DNA of 64,000 nucleotides from Tritrichomonas musculus (GCA_039105265.1 JAPFFF010000061.1:186001-250000), one strand, 5' to 3'; positions 10,416-18,565 are shown, counted from the stretch's first letter. The notes: generated from the sequence alone by a model not told the origin. Translations and numbers: made by a program.

Positions 10416-10679
10416 ATGAAAACAATGGGCATCGGAATCTTCAAAAAAATGAAAAACGCTTTTAAATCTGTAGGTAATACCATAAAGAATGTTGCAACTA
10501 AGGTTGGTAAAGCACTTCCCAAAGTTGTTGAAGTTGGTAAAAAAGTAACTAATGCTGTAAAACCTGTTTTGGGTGGAATACCTCTTATTGGTGATGCTGT
10601 TAGAGCAATTGATACAGGATTAAATTTTGCTGACAAAGGTCTTAAAATTGGTAAAAGTTTAATTGATGAAGTCACATAA
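10416..10679 (+). CDS. Small basic amphipathic protein, element A
   Basis: 87 residues, Lys- and Gly-rich, with Lys at regular spacing (IFKKMKNAFKSVGNTIKNV) followed by a hydrophobic GGIPLIGDAVRAI segment. This profile resembles small membrane-active or nucleic-acid-binding core proteins of adenovirus-like virions, such as the pVI or pX types, but I cannot assign a family. It is transcribed away from the capsid gene, with about 85 bp between the start codons. The A copy ends one residue differently from B because a hairpin repeat follows directly. Confidence 0.7.
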   Translation: MKTMGIGIFKKMKNAFKSVGNTIKNVATKVGKALPKVVEVGKKVTNAVKPVLGGIPLIGDAVRAIDTGLNFADKGLKIGKSLIDEVT

Positions 10680-10708
10680 GTGCCTGAGAACACTTTGTGT
10701 TCGAAGTC
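10668..10708 (+). repeat. Hairpin insertion flanked by 6-bp direct repeats
   Basis: GAAGTC at 10668-10673 and 10703-10708 flank a segment with GAACAC-TTT-GTGTTC (10688-10702) and a GTGCCTG motif. B has a single GAAGTA at the matching place (30725-30730, reverse strand) and no hairpin. It looks like a small insertion with target duplication. Confidence 0.75.
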
Positions 10709-10744
10709 GCATGAAAATGATTAAATTGTATTTTTTTATTTTAA

Positions 10745-11206
10745 ATGGATTTGAAAGTAATTAATGAAATAACTACTGAAATAAAGAATTTTAAATCAAT
10801 TGAGGAGTTCAATCTGTACTATCAGAAACACAAAGATGACATGAACAACCATACAACTCAATATCTAAATCGGGTTTACAAAATTGTTACACCAGATGGT
10901 GTTGAATACAGAATCACAAAAAAGAATTGTCAAAAAGAAGGTACAAAACGAGTTGGGGGAGATATATTTTTAAAGAAAGTTGTCAAAACTAATGAATTGA
11001 AAGAACTTGAACAAGATGTTATTAAAGCAGATATTGAGAATCTCAAAAGTATGTTCTCACAAAATTTGTCAACTTTTGATAACGAGATTAAAGATTTGAA
11101 ACAAAGCTATGAACTCAAATTCACAACATTAGATAAAAAAATTGCTGAATTAACCAATACTGTAAATCAGATTGCCAAATATATTAACCAACAAATGTTG
11201 GATTAG
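10745..11206 (+). CDS. 153-aa coiled-coil protein, element A
   Basis: Nearly identical to the product at 30227-30688. An N-terminal folded part with a VYKIVTPDGVEYRITKKNC stretch is followed, from about residue 85, by heptad-like repeats (LKSMFSQNLSTFDNEIKDL and on) that predict a coiled coil. The function is unknown. It lies between the basic protein and the 103-aa gene, with which it converges, so a structural or scaffolding role is plausible. Confidence 0.78.
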   Translation: MDLKVINEITTEIKNFKSIEEFNLYYQKHKDDMNNHTTQYLNRVYKIVTPDGVEYRITKKNCQKEGTKRVGGDIFLKKVVKTNELKELEQDVIKADIENLKSMFSQNLSTFDNEIKDLKQSYELKFTTLDKKIAELTNTVNQIAKYINQQMLD

Positions 11207-11514
11207 ATTTTATCGCATCGAGGGACAACTGAATGATTTAATGAATAAGTGTGAAAATTCAATTTTTTTGTTGTTGATACTTGAGGTTCATGTTGAATAC
11301 TTCCTTTATCTTCATATTTCTTAACAGTTGGTGCAGAATTAATTCTGGTACGTTCTTTTTGCATTTTAAGTTGTAATCTATCGTAGTGATTCATTCTTTT
11401 ATCATCATGAATGGTTCGTTTTTGTTCGTAACTCGTAGAGTTCGGCACCGCCGCTTGCGTACGCAAGGGGACGTAGTCCGACGAAGTTGAACTCACTTGT
11501 GAGTGAAAGGACAT
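11203..11514 (-). CDS. 103-aa unknown protein with hairpin-encoded N-terminus, element A
   Basis: Identical or nearly so to the product at 29880-30191. The N-terminal 30 or so residues are encoded by four consecutive hairpins (11430-11504), giving a Ser/Thr-rich leader that looks unlike the rest. The remainder is basic and polar (KRMNHYDRLQLKMQKERTRI). No family is recognised. The ATG lies 15 bp from the divergent ATG of the 76-aa gene, and the 3' end overlaps the end of the 153-aa gene by 4 bp. Confidence 0.72.
   Translation of the reverse strand: MSFHSQVSSTSSDYVPLRTQAAVPNSTSYEQKRTIHDDKRMNHYDRLQLKMQKERTRINSAPTVKKYEDKGSIQHEPQVSTTKKLNFHTYSLNHSVVPRCDKI
11430..11504. repeat. Four-hairpin cluster inside a coding region (A)
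   Basis: AACTC-GTA-GAGTT (11430-11442), CTTGCGTACGCAAG (11454-11467), GGAC-GTA-GTCC (11469-11479) and ACTCAC-TT-GTGAGT (11491-11504). All four are also present in B (29890-29964), so they predate the A/B split. Confidence 0.88.
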
Positions 11515-11529
11515 TTTTGCTTCGATTAA

Positions 11530-11760
11530 ATGTCTGAATTAAACGAATATAAGAAGGAGATTCCTGAACTTAAACGTATCAAACGAACCCTCAAAGAAAA
11601 ATGTTATGATTACAAGCAACATCTAAATAATGTCAAATCTGGAATGCTTGGTTCCAGTGGGCTTGCTGTTCGTGAATCATTAATTGAAGATATTAATTCA
11701 TTAAAGGAAAAAGTAAAAAAATTGGAAAACGAATTGAATGAATTAGCTAACAAGGATTGA
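11530..11760 (+). CDS. 76-aa coiled-coil protein, element A
   Basis: Short, highly charged protein, identical in A and B, with heptad-like C-terminal sequence (INSLKEKVKKLENELNEL) that predicts a coiled coil. Function unknown. First of four closely spaced plus-strand genes leading to the ATPase, so probably expressed with the packaging module. Confidence 0.75.
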   Translation: MSELNEYKKEIPELKRIKRTLKEKCYDYKQHLNNVKSGMLGSSGLAVRESLIEDINSLKEKVKKLENELNELANKD

Positions 11761-11797
11761 GTAATCTACGAATAAAGGTTTTTTTAGATTGAAATCA

Positions 11798-12475
11798 ATG
11801 TCGAATGTATTACGGAAAGCAAGAATATTAAGTTCTGAAAATGATGCTTCGGTAAAACAGAGCCAAGAAACTAATGTTGAAATCAAAATCAAACCATCGA
11901 ATTCACAACCGGTTGGTCAACCAATTAGTCAACCTGTTTATTACCCAAATGTTCCACACATGAATTCACAAATACCATCACAATCTAGGGATGTAAATTT
12001 TACTATACCGGAGGAGAATTCTCAATATCAATTTCAACCTCCAACAAGCAAAGCGCCAGCCGGAGCTGGCTTGCCTGCGACTATTGTCCGAGACAAGGGT
12101 ATCATCGATTTGGGAAACCACATAGTGGCTGAGGGCGAAGCCCGAAATGAGATTGAAGACTTAACAGTCAAGAACAAATTTTTAGAAACACTTCTTTCAA
12201 TTTATGAATTGAATCCACTTCGTGTAAATAATTACTTGGTTTGTCACTCAAATTCATTGATGGAATTAATTAAAATACTAACACATGCTGATAAAGTTGA
12301 ACTTATTATTGATGAAGATTCTGGTTGTACGGGATGTGTATCGAAGAATAAATATTTAGAAATCCAACGAATTCTTGTCACAAAAGATGGTAAATCAAAT
12401 GATTTGAAATATGGTTACAATGATGTTTATGCACAACTTGTTCGATATGGTATTTCACTTAAATTATGTGTTTAA
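11798..12475 (+). CDS. 225-aa unknown protein, element A
   Basis: Start placed at the ATG at 11798. Residues 1-85 are Pro/Gln-rich and variable between A and B (SQPVGQPISQPVYYP). Residues 90-225 are nearly identical and include a Cys pair in DSGCTGCVSK. In place this could be the maturation protease expected in a Polinton, but I do not see an adenain-type His...Asp...Cys arrangement, so I leave it unnamed. Two hairpins lie within it, GCCAGC-CGGA-GCTGGC (12055-12070) and GGGC-GAA-GCCC (12133-12143), shared with B. Confidence 0.78.
   Translation: MSNVLRKARILSSENDASVKQSQETNVEIKIKPSNSQPVGQPISQPVYYPNVPHMNSQIPSQSRDVNFTIPEENSQYQFQPPTSKAPAGAGLPATIVRDKGIIDLGNHIVAEGEARNEIEDLTVKNKFLETLLSIYELNPLRVNNYLVCHSNSLMELIKILTHADKVELIIDEDSGCTGCVSKNKYLEIQRILVTKDGKSNDLKYGYNDVYAQLVRYGISLKLCV
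12055..12143. repeat. Two hairpins in the coding region of the 225-aa gene (A)
   Basis: GCCAGC-CGGA-GCTGGC at 12055-12070 and GGGC-GAA-GCCC at 12133-12143. They are shared with the B gene and locally GC-rich in an AT-rich gene. Confidence 0.8.
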
Positions 12476-12485
12476 ATTTATTCAA

Positions 12486-12617
12486 ATGATTTCTGAAATT
12501 CTTTTGGGAACTATTTTGGTTGTTCATGTTATTGAATTATGCGTAATAATTACTGTTTTCAAAGAAGATGAACCCCCTAAACTCACAGAGGAGATGCGCT
12601 CGAAGCTTTACTCATAA
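12486..12617 (+). CDS. 43-aa single-span membrane protein, element A
   Basis: Start at the ATG at 12486, ten bases after the previous stop. One hydrophobic helix (residues about 4-23, ILLGTILVVHVIELCVIITV) is followed by an acidic tail ending KLYS. The B homologue is at 28783-28914. It is conserved despite its size, sits three bases before the ATPase start, and could be a virion or packaging-site membrane protein. Function inferred from topology only. Confidence 0.65.
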   Translation: MISEILLGTILVVHVIELCVIITVFKEDEPPKLTEEMRSKLYS

Positions 12618-12620
12618 TAA

Positions 12621-13535
12621 ATGAAACCCAGCAAATTTGATTACAAAACAATATTTTTTTCAGATACTTCTGACTATGATGATGACTTTGAGTCATTCGA
12701 AGAACACAAGATGATTATGAAGCCTGTTATGATTGAAAAGCCCTTTGATATTGATTTTGAAATGAATCGAGCGTACAAAAAAAATGAATCAAAAATAATG
12801 TCAGAATCAATTCGTCCAATCGGTCCTGGAATCTATGCTAATTATAATTCCCTAAACATTATTGTTGGAGCTCAGGGTAAAGGTAAATCACACATTGTAT
12901 TAAGAGATATAATTCAAATATCTCGATTGAAGGAGTCAAATGTACATCAAATTGTGTATATTAGCAAGAATGGAGTTATAAATGATTCTACATTTGAAGC
13001 TCAACGCGAATTGATAAATTTACCTGTGAAAGTTGTTTCCGACACAAATGCTGAAGCTTATTTAAAAGAATTGGATTTATGGAAGGAATTATATATTAAA
13101 TATTCCAGCACAAGTAGGATTACGATTAATGAAGATAAACTAGAAAAAATGTTTCAATTCCTTAATATCAATAAACTTGGAAAACCAAACGTTCCATTAA
13201 ATACAATAATTCTGTGTGAAGACTTCATTAAATCGAAATTGTTAAAATCTGCTTACTTCACAAATTACATAACTCAATTGAGACACAAACATTCAATCGT
13301 TTATGTGAACGTTCAATTCTTCAAAGCGATTCCAACAGATTATAAGAATAATTGTACTTCATTCTTTATTTTCAATGGATTCTCAAGGCAGAAGATGTCG
13401 TATATATATCAACAAGTTGTTATGCCAGTTGAATTTGAAGATTTGTGGAGACAATATAATCGAATGAAGAATCATGATTTTGTTTTGGTGAATACACGAG
13501 AAGGAAGTATTGAATTTATAAGATTCAACCAGTAA
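12621..13535 (+). CDS. Packaging ATPase (FtsK/HerA-type), element A
   Basis: 304 residues with Walker A GAQGKGKS (83-90) and Walker B IILCED (196-201), the layout of the A32-like genome-packaging ATPases of Polintons and related viruses. It would pump element DNA into preformed capsids. Nearly identical to the B copy (27865-28779). It follows three small genes in the same direction with 3-40 bp spacing, which suggests a common expression unit, and is convergent with the 153-aa gene across an 18-bp palindrome. Confidence 0.85.
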   Translation: MKPSKFDYKTIFFSDTSDYDDDFESFEEHKMIMKPVMIEKPFDIDFEMNRAYKKNESKIMSESIRPIGPGIYANYNSLNIIVGAQGKGKSHIVLRDIIQISRLKESNVHQIVYISKNGVINDSTFEAQRELINLPVKVVSDTNAEAYLKELDLWKELYIKYSSTSRITINEDKLEKMFQFLNINKLGKPNVPLNTIILCEDFIKSKLLKSAYFTNYITQLRHKHSIVYVNVQFFKAIPTDYKNNCTSFFIFNGFSRQKMSYIYQQVVMPVEFEDLWRQYNRMKNHDFVLVNTREGSIEFIRFNQ

Positions 13536-13585
13536 GCACAAAAAAATATTTTGGCTATGCTAAATCCGCTAGAAACCATACACAA

Positions 13586-13603
13586 TTAACAGTTAACTGT
13601 TAA
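13586..13603. terminator. 18-bp palindrome between convergent genes (A)
   Basis: TTAACAGTTAACTGTTAA is a perfect palindrome between the stop codons of the ATPase and the 153-aa gene, flanked on both sides by AAAATATT-type runs. It is conserved at the same place in B (27763-27780). It could fold in both transcripts and act as a two-way 3'-end signal. Confidence 0.5.
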
Positions 13604-13624
13604 ATAGACAAAAAAATATTCAAT

Positions 13625-14086
13625 TTATTCGTCAAGAACAATATCTTGATGGTTTCCTTTAAATATTTGTGGTTCAGGTATTTCATATTTCTCGCGAAGT
13701 TTCAAAATCATTTCTTGATTTGATTTGTTAATTCGTTCAATTGAATAATTGTAAAACGAATGTTCTTTAAATGTTTGAACATCTGTGTTACCATTAACAA
13801 ATGTTTCAAAAGAATTTATGTTAATCCTTCGTCGGAGATTTGATGTTAGAATTACATGTTCAAGATTCATATCTTTCAATTGATTTGGATAAATTCGTGT
13901 GATTTTTTTGTCAACGTTTGTTAATGAAATGTATAACACACGAACAAGGTAAGTACCTTTTCCGATATTAATTGGAAATCGTTCACAAAGTAATGTAAAA
14001 TCACATTTTTGATATTCATCTGGATTTGGAAGTAATGAGATTAATGAATTGATGTATTCATATACTCGAAGGTTGGTTGTTGTCAT
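13625..14086 (-). CDS. 153-aa unknown protein (polymerase-side), element A
   Basis: Nearly identical to the 154-aa product at 27214-27678, differing in the last residues because a hairpin cluster follows the B copy. A mixed alpha/beta pattern is visible, with no motif I can name. It lies directly downstream of KilA-N in the same direction, so it may belong to the early or replication group. Confidence 0.75.
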   Translation of the reverse strand: MTTTNLRVYEYINSLISLLPNPDEYQKCDFTLLCERFPINIGKGTYLVRVLYISLTNVDKKITRIYPNQLKDMNLEHVILTSNLRRRININSFETFVNGNTDVQTFKEHSFYNYSIERINKSNQEMILKLREKYEIPEPQIFKGNHQDIVLDE

Positions 14087-14206
14087 TTGATTACAAAATA
14101 AAAAATTGAAAATAAATTTTAAAAATTGAGTTTTGAATTTCCTTTGGAAATACTCAGAACCATGTTCTGTGAAAGAAATGCAAAAAAAAATATTTTGTTA
14201 ATTGAT

Positions 14207-15085
14207 TTATTCAAAATATTGAAAATCATTAAAATACATTTCAATCATTTCATGCAATTGGTTTAACAATTCAATTCGTGCATAAACGACACATTTATCA
14301 ATTCTCATATCATTTTCATTGAAATTCTCATGAATCAAATTTTTGATATCACGATTGCATGACATTGAGATTGGTAAATTATCTCTGAAAAACCAGTTTT
14401 CTTCCTGGTTATTGAAATGATTTCGAATTCTTGATAATGAATCAAAATGTCTTCGAACAAGATGTAATTTAACATGTGTTGGTGTATCTGGAATTGATTC
14501 CTTCCAAATGAAGAAAACATAATCGTGTTCATGATTATTTGGAACAGTTCTTGGAATTAAATTGTCAATTTGATTTTGTTGATTATTAATTTGAGTTTGT
14601 TGCATATTAATTTCAAAATCTTTTTCATAAATTCGACTTTTATGCCAATCAATTGACATTTCATTCATATCATTTTGAAATTTTAATTCATTAATTTGTT
14701 CTTGTAATTGATTGCGTTGTTGATTAAAGTATGAATCAAGAAGTTTCATTATATCAAATGAATATGATGGGGAACACCAAATAGCAATATGATTAACAAG
14801 TAAACGGTGAACATAAATTCCTTTTAATTCGTTAGGTAAATTTGGTCTGTTTTCATATAATTTCTGGTCCGGAGGAATTCCGCCGGACCCATTTATGTAT
14901 TCAAGAAGTTCTTTTGAACTTTGATTTTGAAACCAGTGACGAGCTGGTTTATTTGATTGACATGAATTAATTATAGATTGCATTTGAAACATATCATCAG
15001 AAATTGAATGAATAATTCGAAGTTTTTCGTTATATTGAATAATTTCGTATTTAGCATTAATTGGTGTAACGATTGTTGAGTTCAT
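14207..15085 (-). CDS. KilA-N domain protein, element A
   Basis: 292 residues. Residues about 20-125 match the KilA-N DNA-binding fold found in phage and large DNA virus regulators (RHWFQNQSSKELLEYI, then GIYVHRLLVNHIAIWCSPSY). A glutamine- and asparagine-rich coiled-coil linker (about 125-180) leads to a C-terminal domain (about 190-292) with a YVFFIWKE-like start, as in poxvirus and ascovirus BRO/MSV199-type proteins. It is probably a regulator of element transcription or replication. It lies downstream of PolB beyond the conserved non-coding block. A palindrome is embedded at 14866-14889. Confidence 0.82.
   Translation of the reverse strand: MNSTIVTPINAKYEIIQYNEKLRIIHSISDDMFQMQSIINSCQSNKPARHWFQNQSSKELLEYINGSGGIPPDQKLYENRPNLPNELKGIYVHRLLVNHIAIWCSPSYSFDIMKLLDSYFNQQRNQLQEQINELKFQNDMNEMSIDWHKSRIYEKDFEINMQQTQINNQQNQIDNLIPRTVPNNHEHDYVFFIWKESIPDTPTHVKLHLVRRHFDSLSRIRNHFNNQEENWFFRDNLPISMSCNRDIKNLIHENFNENDMRIDKCVVYARIELLNQLHEMIEMYFNDFQYFE
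14866..14889. repeat. Covarying palindrome in the KilA-N gene (A)
   Basis: GGTCCGG and CCGGACC arms (7 bp, perfect) surround a 10-nt AGGAATTCCG centre. In B the same site (26274-26297) has CATCCGG and CCGGATG arms: two base pairs differ, each with its partner changed too. C carries a different 16-nt palindrome at this place (46983-46998). Confidence 0.85.
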
Positions 15086-15708
15086 TTTTGAAGAAGAAAA
15101 AAAATTAAAAAAAATTTAAATTTGAAAAATTAATTTTATTAATCAACTTTTTGAATAGAATAATATAAATGTGAAAATTTCATGTTTACAGTTGATTTGA
15201 GAATCTGATTTTTAAAATATATATTACTATATAAGTCCGCAATATAATTGTATAATTACTTTGTTTCACTGAGCTAAAGAAGTTGATTATTAAAAATGTT
15301 AATATTTTTTTCACACTGATTTCATAGAATAAACTTATTATGATACTGTAAAACGTTGTTTTATTGATGTTCTTGTGTAACTAATTGCGATTAGCTATTT
15401 TATTTGAAATTTGAATTTTCAAGATATTAGATGAGATAATCATCTGAAACCAAAAATCGAAAAAGTGGAATATTTGAAATCGGGGTTATGTGATGATTAC
15501 AAATATATATGATATTTGTTCCAAAAGATGCTCTGGATATAAAATTCGAAAAATCGGAATTATCTGTAAAATTGAGAGACCATTGAATTTAAAAATTTTA
15601 TAATTGAATAGAAGATGCCATGTATTCAAAATTACAGATTTCTCTGATGAATTTTATTTAAGAAGTAATTCAATTTATCAGATTCTGCAGAATTCTTTCA
15701 CAATTATT

Positions 15709-15840
15709 ACAGATTTGTCGGATGATTTTAATTTGAATAGTAATTCAAAATTACAGATTTGTCGGATGATTTTAATTTGAGAACTCTATCAAAAATACAG
15801 ATTTGTCGGATGATTTTAATTTGAATAGTAATTCAATTTT
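15709..15840 (-). repeat. 44-bp tandem repeat, three units (A)
   Basis: Units start at 15709, 15753 and 15797. Each begins with a 28-bp core that opens ACAGATTTGTCGGATGATTT and is followed by a 16-bp spacer of the type ATAGTAATTCAA. A degenerate fourth core lies at about 15634. The spacing is identical in B. Confidence 0.85.
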
Positions 15841-15924
15841 ACCGAAAAATTAGATTTATAAGATAATTCAAATAACGAATAAAAAAAATATTTTTAATAA
15901 TTTATTTTTCATATTATTTTTGAT

Positions 15925-15944
15925 GGTATGGGAATTCCCATACC
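15925..15944. terminator. 20-bp palindrome after the PolB gene (A)
   Basis: Perfect palindrome GGTATGGGAATTCCCATACC just downstream of the polymerase stop codon. B has TATGGG-AAAT-CCCATA at the same place (24291-24306) and C has GTCGGAATTCCGAC (47314-47327). Probably a 3'-end hairpin. Confidence 0.6.
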
Positions 15945-16763
15945 TTCCATTTCATTGAATAATATAATCATTAGCAGTAATTCCTTTAACAAATGGTGCA
16001 CATGATTGATTTTCTAAAACAATCATTTTTGTATGTAAACCAGTTAACGCATTTTTTTGAATAGTCAATTTTGACATTTGATTTCCATTCATTTGAAGAT
16101 TAATATTCTTACCTTGTTTAACAGAATTGTTTTCAATAATATCTTTATAATCAGATGATTTGATTACATTCTTCTTAAGCGATACTCCTTTTAATTTTAG
16201 AGATTTGGTTTGTCCATTATTATTCCAAATGGTATAACATTTGGGTGCAAGAGCAATCATGTTTTCACCTGTTTTTTCAATAGCACAACCAAGAACCTTT
16301 TTTTCATCTTCGATTGTATTAATTGAAGGGTTTGGCATGAATTCGTATACATGTTTGTCATAGAATTCTTTGTTTTTGATAACATGATTGAATAATTGAG
16401 TTGGAGGTTCATTTGGATTACCTGAAACAGCATAGTACATTGAATCAGTATCTCCTTCAATATAATGAATTTTATCCATGTCCAAGCATTTATTCATGAA
16501 ATCATAATAGAAAGTCAAATACCAGAATTTTGCATTATCTAATGTCCAAAGAGATTCTTGGATGCAAGTTGTGCAATGATATGATTTGGGTGAATGTTGA
16601 ATCATAAATGTGTTATCATTTAATTGAGCACCTCCCATATAAGTTTGTGAGATAATTGATTGGTAAGCCTTATTTGCATCACAGATTTTGATTTTAGAGA
16701 ACTTCTCAGTATTCATTCCATCATATCCATAAGAACCATTCATTGAGATTTTGTAGAACTTCT

Positions 16764-16793
16764 CATTCGCTACGCTCAAGTCGCTTTCAGCGC
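16764..16793. repeat. 30-nt hairpin module inside the A PolB gene
   Basis: Bounded by CATT at 16764-16767 and 16794-16797, and contains CGCT-TTC-AGCG (16782-16792). B and C lack it at this point, where they have a short GN-EKF stretch. It adds exactly ten residues. Confidence 0.8.
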
Positions 16794-18328
16794 CATTTCC
16801 ATTTGATTTACCAGATATGATATCCTGACGTTTTTTCATAAATTCATTAACAAATTGATTGAATCCAGTGTGACATTCATATTGTGAAACAGATTTGACA
16901 TCATCGATTATCAATCCGTGGTCGAGAAGGAACCAAAGGTAATAATTTGAGAAAACCATGTATTCCCCATTTGTGTCAAGCAACATTGTTAATTTACGTT
17001 CTTCCTTATCGATTGAATTTAAATTGTTTGATTTCATGTAATTGTACATGTATGAACCAATTGTTTCTTCATTATTTGTGATATTGATGTTTCGAAATAC
17101 TGGTGGGAAATTAATGAAATAATTGATTTTTGATTTAGGACATGATAGTTTCACAACAGCATAGAAAACATAATTTGGTTTATTTGAAAAACGTGATTTT
17201 GAAGTTATGATTTTCATACAACGTTCTCGAGATTGTTTATCCTTTGCTTCAATCCTTCGAATGAAAGCACCTGGCATGAACATAATTCCTCCATGGTATT
17301 TAATAAATGGATGTGGATTTGAACTGAATGATGAAGGATAAAGTGAATTAAAATCAATTCCAAGAATATGTGTTTGAATATTATTTGTATCATATGAGAT
17401 TACCTTGTTATTAATTCCATCGTAACGGAATTTGTTGATATGAGTTTCACCTTTGATGTTAACACGATGCATTACATTTGATAATCCACCAGCAATTGCA
17501 TTTCGAATTGTATAATATTCATCTTCATTATTTATCAAAGTTGGAAGATGATGTAGTTTGCAATATTTTTTTAATTGAATTCTCAATGCAGTTATTTTTG
17601 GGTCATCTCGTTTTCGAAGTTTATTACATTCAGCACAAGCCAACAAACAATTTGAAAATTCATGTCCAATATCATTGTTAATTCTATCAAGAGTTGGTTT
17701 GTTTTGATATGTGAAATGCTCTTTACAAAGATGACATTAACCCTTGATTGGGTCATTGTAAAGTTTGAGAAATTCTTTGTAATCATTGGACGAAACACAT
17801 TTTGATAAGTCTCTTTTAACAGGATGTGAGAGATTGTAACGTTCATCTTGTTTGTAATAATTTTCACATTTGAATTGCCACCATTTAGGATTTGGAATGA
17901 ATTCGTTGTATTTGTGTATAGGATTATAATTTTCATGAGGATTGAAATCCTTATATGCTAGAGCATATTTTATACAAGATGCATTCTTAGATAATGATAG
18001 ATTGGATATCAAATCAACTTTGTATTGAGCATTGAGTTGAATTAAATTGTCAATTGGTTTAATCATCATTTCAACATCATTGTCATTATAAGCAAGCAAG
18101 TAATCCCATCGTGTTTTATAGTTTTTAGCATCTTCGAGATATATTTGGTAATCAGATTTTGAGAGTGGATTTTTTTGGTTGAGATAGCTGTCAAAGTCGT
18201 TGTATGAAAATGGTTCGGATTTAGATAATACTTCATTATAGTTTGATGAATTGACAGCCTCATATGGGAAAACACCTTTCACAGAATTAGTTTCACCACC
18301 AAAATCAATACCGAATTGTTTTAATGTA

Positions 18329-18334
18329 CCTCCA
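18329..18334. repeat. Target-site duplication of B, left copy
   Basis: CTCCAG, repeated exactly at 42012-42017. The 6-bp length is the Polinton hallmark. The site lies inside A's polymerase gene, in a Gly-Gly-encoding stretch. Confidence 0.97.
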
Positions 18335-18565
18335 GAGTAGTAATATATTGTGCGCCCTAGTACCCCGAATAACTACTGATAAGAATTTCCTTGTCTCCCA
18401 ATACCAGGAACCAAGCTCCCAGAAAAATTGACAATTCAACACCAAACTTTTCATAAACACGTTAGAGACCTACCTCAGGAACCAAGCTCCCAGAACAAGT
18501 TTGAAATTCGTTGGAAACTTACTTGGTAAACCAAGCTCCCAGAACAAGTTTGAAATTTGTTAGGG
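18335..18565 (+). repeat. Terminal inverted repeat of B, left
   Basis: Starts AGTAGTAATATATTGTGCGC and matches the reverse complement of 41782-42011 with no difference I could find by eye, apart from a possible single-base length difference. It contains three direct copies of a unit centred on AACCAAGCTCCCAGAA (about 18409, 18480 and 18527). The last two are followed by CAAGTTTGAAAT. Such sub-repeats could be binding sites for integrase or for terminal-protein priming. Confidence 0.95.

Larger units (their letters stand above)
15086..15951. other. Conserved non-coding block between KilA-N and PolB (A)
   Basis: About 865 bp with no credible gene. Nearly the whole block is matched, inverted, in B (24282-25112), as closely as neighbouring coding sequence, which argues for function. 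It holds the three-copy 44-bp tandem repeat (15709-15840) and a 20-bp palindrome at the polymerase end. Candidate replication, packaging or regulatory region. Confidence 0.7.
1..18334 (-). mobile_element. Polinton/Maverick element A, left part
   Basis: Virus-like DNA element of the Polinton/Maverick family reading right to left. This part holds, from right to left, the C-terminal half of the polymerase gene, a conserved non-coding block, KilA-N, ATPase, small virion-type genes, capsid, integrase, probable minor capsid, two large unknown genes and the start of the fibre gene. The remainder lies at 42012-44709, beyond inserted element B. The left terminus is outside the window. Gene order matches B, and most coding regions are nearly identical to B by eye, so the two are close relatives. 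The copy is broken: B is inserted in it and there are about two further breaks. It is probably young on an evolutionary scale but older than the B insertion. Confidence 0.93.
15952..18334 (-). pseudogene. PolB gene of A, C-terminal half (interrupted by B)
   Basis: Family B DNA polymerase of Polinton type, homologous to residues about 846 onward of the B polymerase. It includes the ExoIII-like region (YNDNDVEMM), the HNH-type domain, motif A (GIDFNSLYPSSF), motif B (ISMNGSYGYDG) and motif C (GDTDS). Element B is inserted at its upstream edge, and the other half lies at 42012-44409. It carries one 30-nt hairpin module at 16764-16793. It is not intact; see the element A entry. Confidence 0.92.

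Noticed and set aside
10397-10693. Antisense frames opposite the basic amphipathic gene (also 30762-31001)
   Set aside because: Shadows of a strongly biased Lys/Val/Gly coding region, not preserved independently.
12411-12485. Longer version of the 43-aa membrane protein, starting inside the previous gene
   Set aside because: The extra residues are out-of-frame translation of the conserved 225-aa gene. The ATG at 12486 fits the spacing and is matched in B.
15709-15840. Regular repeats with spacers resembling a CRISPR array
   Set aside because: Only three units; the 16-bp spacers are similar to one another, not unique; no cas-like genes; eukaryotic Polinton context.
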